NCBI GenBank assembly: GCA_022616555.1 | Contig: JAKEEG010000071.1 | Location: 1 to 34,720, forward strand | Length of the DNA: 34,720 nucleotides | Reading direction: 5' to 3' | DNA from: Ignavibacteriota bacterium | Lineage (GTDB): Bacteria > Bacteroidota > Ignavibacteria > UBA10030 | Shown here: in pieces, positions 32,871-34,720 of the stretch | Numbering within the stretch: position 1 is the first letter of the stretch | Layout: each line of letters begins with the position of its first letter | The notes under the pieces: model-generated | Told to the model about the DNA's origin: nothing | The model's database searches: none | What the model saw: only the letters and a program-made list of their open reading frames with translations | Made by a program: the position numbers and the translations under genes

Positions 32871-33773
32871 ATGGAACCGATTGTTATATCAACCTGGAAA
32901 CACGGCCTTGCGGCGAATGAAGCGGCATGGAAGGTGCTCGCGCGCGGCGGGAAATCGCTGGATGCAGTCGAAGAAGGCGTGAAGGTTTCGGAAGCCGACC
33001 CGAACGTCATCAACGTCGGTTACGGCGGCTTGCCGGACGCTACGGGTAAGGTCACGCTCGACGCAAGCATTATGGGTCCGGATGGGCTAGCAGGCTCCGT
33101 GGTGTTCCTTGAGCACATCAAGCACCCTATTTCCGTCGCTCGTCTCGTGATGGAAAAGACGGAGCATGTGATGCTCGCGGGAGAAGGGGCATTGGCGTTC
33201 GCGCTGGAGAATGGTTTCCAGAAAGAGGATTTACTAACGCCGCGCTCGAGAGAAAGGTGGCTAAGATGGCGGGAAGATATGGAGGGTGACGAGGATAGGC
33301 TCGGCATTCTTATGGAGAGCCATGACACAATCGGCATGCTGGCAATGGACAAGAAGGGCGATTTAGCGGGGGCGTGCACGACAAGCGGCGTTGCTTATAA
33401 GGTGCGTGGCAGGGTTGGCGATACGCCGATTATCGGTGCGGGCTTGTTCGTCGATAACGAGGTCGGTGCCGCAGCGGGAACAGGTCGCGGCGAGTTGATC
33501 TTACAAATATGCGGCAGTTTTTTTATTGTGGAGAAAATGCGCGAAGGAGCGAGTCCACAAGCGGCGTGTGAGGCGGCAGTACATCGGATTCTCAAGCTAC
33601 GCGAGAAAGGGCAAATTAAGAATCCAGAGGGACCGACATTCCAAGCCGGATTTGTCGCCGTCAATAAAAAGGGCGAGTATGGTGCGGCGAGCATTCAGAA
33701 GGGATTCCCCCATGCGCTCTGTGTGAACGGCAAGAACGATCTTATTGAGAGCAAATATTTTTTGAACGACTAA
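32871..33773 (+). CDS. N4-(beta-N-acetylglucosaminyl)-L-asparaginase-like Ntn hydrolase (T2 family)
   Basis: The enzyme cleaves itself before a threonine that then serves as nucleophile; here this is T153 in ESHDTIGMLAMD. The region after it is close to glycosylasparaginases (GACTTSGVAYKVRGRVGDTPIIGAGLFVDNEVGAAAGTGRGE). Activity would be release of asparagine-linked sugars or of asparagine/isoaspartyl groups. No signal peptide is visible (MEPIVISTWKHG), so a cytoplasmic location is predicted, unlike the secreted Elizabethkingia enzyme. The ATG at 32871 is chosen over a TTG three codons upstream that touches palindrome D. The length of 300 residues is normal. Confidence 0.9.
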   Translation: MEPIVISTWKHGLAANEAAWKVLARGGKSLDAVEEGVKVSEADPNVINVGYGGLPDATGKVTLDASIMGPDGLAGSVVFLEHIKHPISVARLVMEKTEHVMLAGEGALAFALENGFQKEDLLTPRSRERWLRWREDMEGDEDRLGILMESHDTIGMLAMDKKGDLAGACTTSGVAYKVRGRVGDTPIIGAGLFVDNEVGAAAGTGRGELILQICGSFFIVEKMREGASPQAACEAAVHRILKLREKGQIKNPEGPTFQAGFVAVNKKGEYGAASIQKGFPHALCVNGKNDLIESKYFLND

Positions 33774-33783
33774 AGGAGATGCC

Positions 33784-34566
33784 GTGAATCCATTTCGAAC
33801 TGTAAACGTGGTTCTCTTGCTGGTTATTGTAAGTTATGCTGGGTTGAAAGCGCAGGACTATGTTGGGGATGAATCCGCAATGGAACCTGTGGCATTAATA
33901 GACAAGCCTACTGCCGGAATGCTTAAGCGGGGCGGGTACCTGATGAGCATTAACATGTATAATCAAGGCGGTGTGTTGTTCAGTATTGCGGTGGGTGCAT
34001 GGGATCCGTTTATGTTTGGTATTTCCTATGGAGGAACGAGCATTATCGGCGACCAAAAAGTGGATATGAATCCTCTGCCGGCAGTGCAAGCGAAAGTTCG
34101 TCTTATCAACGAAACGGAATTTCTTCCGGCAATCGCCATCGGATTCGATTCGCAAGGCAAAGGACGTTACTTCGACGGATTGGTCAGGTATATGATTAAA
34201 TCGCCCGGTGTATTCGCTGTTGTGAGCAAGAACTATTCGTTTATCGGCTACTTGAGCCTCCACGGCGGCGTGAATATATCCCTTGAACGCAGTGATGGGG
34301 ACAAAGACATGGATATTTTTACAGGGATGGAAAAATCACTCGGCAGCACCATATCGCTGATGCTTGAGTATGACCTGGGCTTCAATGACAACCACGGAGA
34401 AGCGCTCGGGCGCTTCAAGGGCCGCGGCTATTTGAACTTTGGCGTCAGGTGGTCGATTACCAGTGGCTGGGTGCTCGGCTTCAACATGAAGGACTTGTTC
34501 CAAACACAGGGAACCACGCCGTACGGCACCCGCACGCTTCAGTTAGACTATACCGGCGTGTTTTAA
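33784..34566 (+). CDS. Predicted outer-membrane beta-barrel protein, unknown function
   Basis: A signal peptide (VVLLLVIVSYAGLKAQ) precedes a sequence of alternating strands with Gly and aromatic residues (GGYLMSINMYNQGGVLFSIAVGAWDPFMFGISYGG, YLSLHGGVNIS, GYLNFGVRWSITSGWVLGF). The end is in keeping with a barrel (LQLDYTGVF, terminal Phe). It resembles YjbH-like or generic Bacteroidota outer-membrane proteins, but I do not recognise the family. GTG start at 33784, with AAAGGAGA seven bases before it. It follows the hydrolase gene by ten bases, so they are likely co-transcribed. Confidence 0.7.
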   Translation: MNPFRTVNVVLLLVIVSYAGLKAQDYVGDESAMEPVALIDKPTAGMLKRGGYLMSINMYNQGGVLFSIAVGAWDPFMFGISYGGTSIIGDQKVDMNPLPAVQAKVRLINETEFLPAIAIGFDSQGKGRYFDGLVRYMIKSPGVFAVVSKNYSFIGYLSLHGGVNISLERSDGDKDMDIFTGMEKSLGSTISLMLEYDLGFNDNHGEALGRFKGRGYLNFGVRWSITSGWVLGFNMKDLFQTQGTTPYGTRTLQLDYTGVF

Positions 34567-34613
34567 GACTGTTTCCATCCGCGTACGGTAGCGGCTATTT
34601 CGCTATACAACTG

Positions 34614-34654
34614 TCTTGCCTCTCAGCAAAAAGCGGCAAGAAAGCCCTGTTTTT
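34614..34654 (+). terminator. Possible terminator after the outer-membrane protein gene
   Basis: Arms TCTTGCC (34614-34620) and GGCAAGA (34635-34641) flank a 14-nt loop, with five T residues eight bases further on. The gap before the T run makes this moderate at best. Confidence 0.35.
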
Positions 34655-34710
34655 CCCATAAAAATCAGCCCTCCGCAGAACCCCTCTGGCACCGAAGTTG
34701 TTTTAATAAT

Positions 34711-34716
34711 AAGGAG
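34711..34716 (+). promoter_or_regulatory. Ribosome-binding site of the next gene
   Basis: AAGGAG lies four bases from the right edge, after an AT-rich stretch. It suggests that a plus-strand gene starts just outside the window. Confidence 0.4.
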
Positions 34717-34720
34717 TTCA

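Noticed and set aside
1-34720. tRNA, rRNA, CRISPR arrays, transposases or integrases
   Set aside because: I looked for cloverleaf or repeat-spacer patterns and for mobile-element proteins on both strands and found none that can be supported.

Overview
The window looks like chromosomal DNA from a member of the Bacteroidota/Chlorobiota (FCB) group, possibly near Ignavibacteria. This rests on a SusC/SusD outer-membrane uptake pair, a DUF5916 barrel protein, a CarboxypepD_reg plus TonB-plug protein, a bactofilin beside an ATP synthase operon with AtpZ/AtpI-like proteins but no beta or epsilon subunit, and a lone MqnA/MqnD-family protein. Placement below phylum level is inference. Apparent promoters look sigma70-like (TTGAxx, 16-17 bp, TAYATT) rather than the TAnnTTTG type of Bacteroidia. 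No tRNA, rRNA or CRISPR array was seen.

Layout. 1-3610 (+): 3' part of a DUF5916 outer-membrane protein overlapping a 23S rRNA m5U methyltransferase (rlmD/rumA family). 3631-13926 (-): an envelope and uptake region. Read in transcription order it holds an alpha/beta hydrolase, a membrane M28 peptidase, a leader region, a broken susC, a broken susD, a lipoprotein and a short TonB-plug protein with a C-terminal membrane helix. 14100-16664 (+): a GT4 glycosyltransferase, an M23 peptidase and a bactofilin. 16680-22222 (+): ATP synthase genes atpZ, atpI-like, B, E, F, H, A, G. 22416-28615 (+): ffh, rpsP, rimM, trmD, rplS, the MqnA-like gene and recN. 28612-31355 (+): an AT-rich restriction-modification pair inserted cleanly between recN and cysS. 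31362-34566 (+): cysS, a glycosylasparaginase-like hydrolase and an outer-membrane-type protein.

How the parts work together. The susC/susD pair would import an oligomeric nutrient through the outer membrane. However, susC carries an in-frame amber stop and a frameshift, and susD carries a frameshift, while every other gene reads cleanly, so the locus is either decaying or locally misassembled. Upstream of susC lie a 12-codon leader ORF whose last codons form one arm of a hairpin, a 26-bp duplication of the ribosome-binding region, and a possible promoter with a 10-A tract in its spacer. The atp operon makes the Fo part plus delta, alpha and gamma; beta and epsilon must be encoded elsewhere. 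The translation and secretion block (ffh, rpsP, rimM, trmD, rplS) is a classic growth-linked cluster.

The strongest non-gene signal is a family of four intergenic palindromes with 12-15 bp arms. One pair of copies differs by two compensatory base-pair changes, and two copies bracket atpE-F-H inside the ATP synthase operon. The most protein-novel items are the barrel-less TonB-plug protein and the MqnA-like protein lacking the expected catalytic residues.
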